From Pseudo-nitzschia pungens (lineage: Eukaryota > Bacillariophyta > Bacillariophyceae > Bacillariales > Bacillariaceae), in assembly GCA_037355855.1 (NCBI GenBank), contig CM074760.1, positions 3,526,501 through 3,590,500 on the forward strand: a stretch of DNA of 64,000 nucleotides. The letters are read 5' to 3'. The position numbers and the translations under genes were made by a program. The notes beneath the pieces were generated by a model. That model was not told the origin of the DNA and did not search any database. It worked only from the letters and a program-made list of their open reading frames with translations. Within the stretch, counting starts at the first letter, position 1; each line of letters begins with the position of its first letter. This document shows positions 63,608 to 64,000 of this stretch, piece after piece.

Positions 63608-64000
63608 ATGGAAGCAGCAGCAACAGCAGTTGGCAACGGCAATATCATCAATAGTGCTGGCAAGGTAATATCCAAGTGGCAAGAGCAGAAAACCTCAATA
63701 TTGTTGCCATTCAAGCTGCTGAGAAAGGTTGTAATCAATCTCTTCATCGTACGTGTAGTCATTGTCGTCGTCCTCGTCCCCATCGCTGTTGCTGTCGTGG
63801 TGGAGATTTAGACTACAATCAAGATGCCAATGAAACAATTCAAGATCCTCACTACATTCGTAAAGTCATTGTAAATGACCAATAGACCAGCACTTTAACA
63901 CAGTTACCATAGACTAATGCAACGATGGCGATGGAAGCATTAATTGAACTAATGACGGAGCAGAAGGATCTAACACATTTGACTCTGATGAATCTCAATA
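63608..64000 (+). other. Possible 5' part of an unidentified gene or element at right edge
   Basis: From ATG 63608 (MEAAATAVGNGNIINSAGK), ATG 63676 (MARAENLNIVAIQAAEKGC) and ATG 63925 (MAMEALIELMTEQKDLTHLT, open to the edge) three frames carry non-repetitive, protein-like sequence. The last frame resembles the Gln/Asn-rich N-terminus of retroelement Gags. Which frame is real, and whether splicing joins them, cannot be decided from this window. Confidence 0.3.

Overview
The window looks like nuclear DNA of a diatom or a close stramenopile relative. Four ordinary spliced or unspliced eukaryotic genes are set in a much larger volume of satellites and mobile elements. The evidence is a eukaryotic type II glutamine synthetase with a short GT-AG intron, a diatom-style membrane-anchored leucine-rich-repeat protein, an NMD3 ribosome-export adaptor, secretory leaders on two genes, and Ty3/gypsy-type retrotransposons. 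I cannot name the species.

Layout. 1-1054: 3' part of glutamine synthetase. About 1.87-15.6 kb: a gene-free block of three satellite families (a 613-bp tandem unit; an ACTAGT/TAGTAG-rich ~75/300-bp family; a ~145-bp family carrying AGATCT). Two near-identical ~2.0-2.1-kb non-LTR-like insertions sit in this block in opposite orientation. Each has its own 19-bp target-site duplication, a 3' stem-loop cluster, a TAT-repeat tail, and an internal array of 150-bp units that encode a hairpin. 16.3-18.5 kb: Upf1/SMUBP2-type helicase with a signal-peptide-like N-terminus. 19.3-21.3 kb (minus): LRR transmembrane protein, two exons. 22.3-24.2 kb (minus): NMD3.

25.8-43.0 kb is a nest of mobile elements. 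A dispersed minisatellite-bearing repeat (second copy inverted at ~61.9-62.8 kb) was entered by a gypsy element (E2). E2 in turn holds a full gypsy element E1 in its LTR (26472-38163, minus strand, 5-bp duplication ATCTC) and a gag-only element E3 in its gag gene (39254-42441, 5-bp duplication ACTCA, LTRs that read as identical). E1 was itself split inside pol by a 5.9-kb terminal-inverted-repeat DNA element (28400-34299, TA duplication). Removing each insert with one copy of its duplication restores the interrupted reading frame exactly.

44.9-48.7 kb is a second TIR/TA DNA transposon carrying a frameshifted DDE-like (DUF7869-like) gene. 49.4-53.9 kb holds a piggyBac-like transposase broken by one in-frame TGA, convergent with an unidentified basic protein gene. 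55.2-57.6 kb encodes a three-exon secretory/membrane phospholipase A2/B-like protein. From 57.6 kb to the end there are dispersed repeats, a decayed gypsy fragment (E4, with CpG-to-TpG decay), minisatellites and a possible partial reading frame at the right edge.

Best candidates for something undescribed: the non-LTR-like element whose 150-bp units keep a base-paired hairpin through compensatory changes; the gypsy family with a palindrome where the tRNA primer-binding site should be, a gag-TGA-pol arrangement and an unusual CX4HXHX4C Gag motif; and the gag-only derivative of that family.
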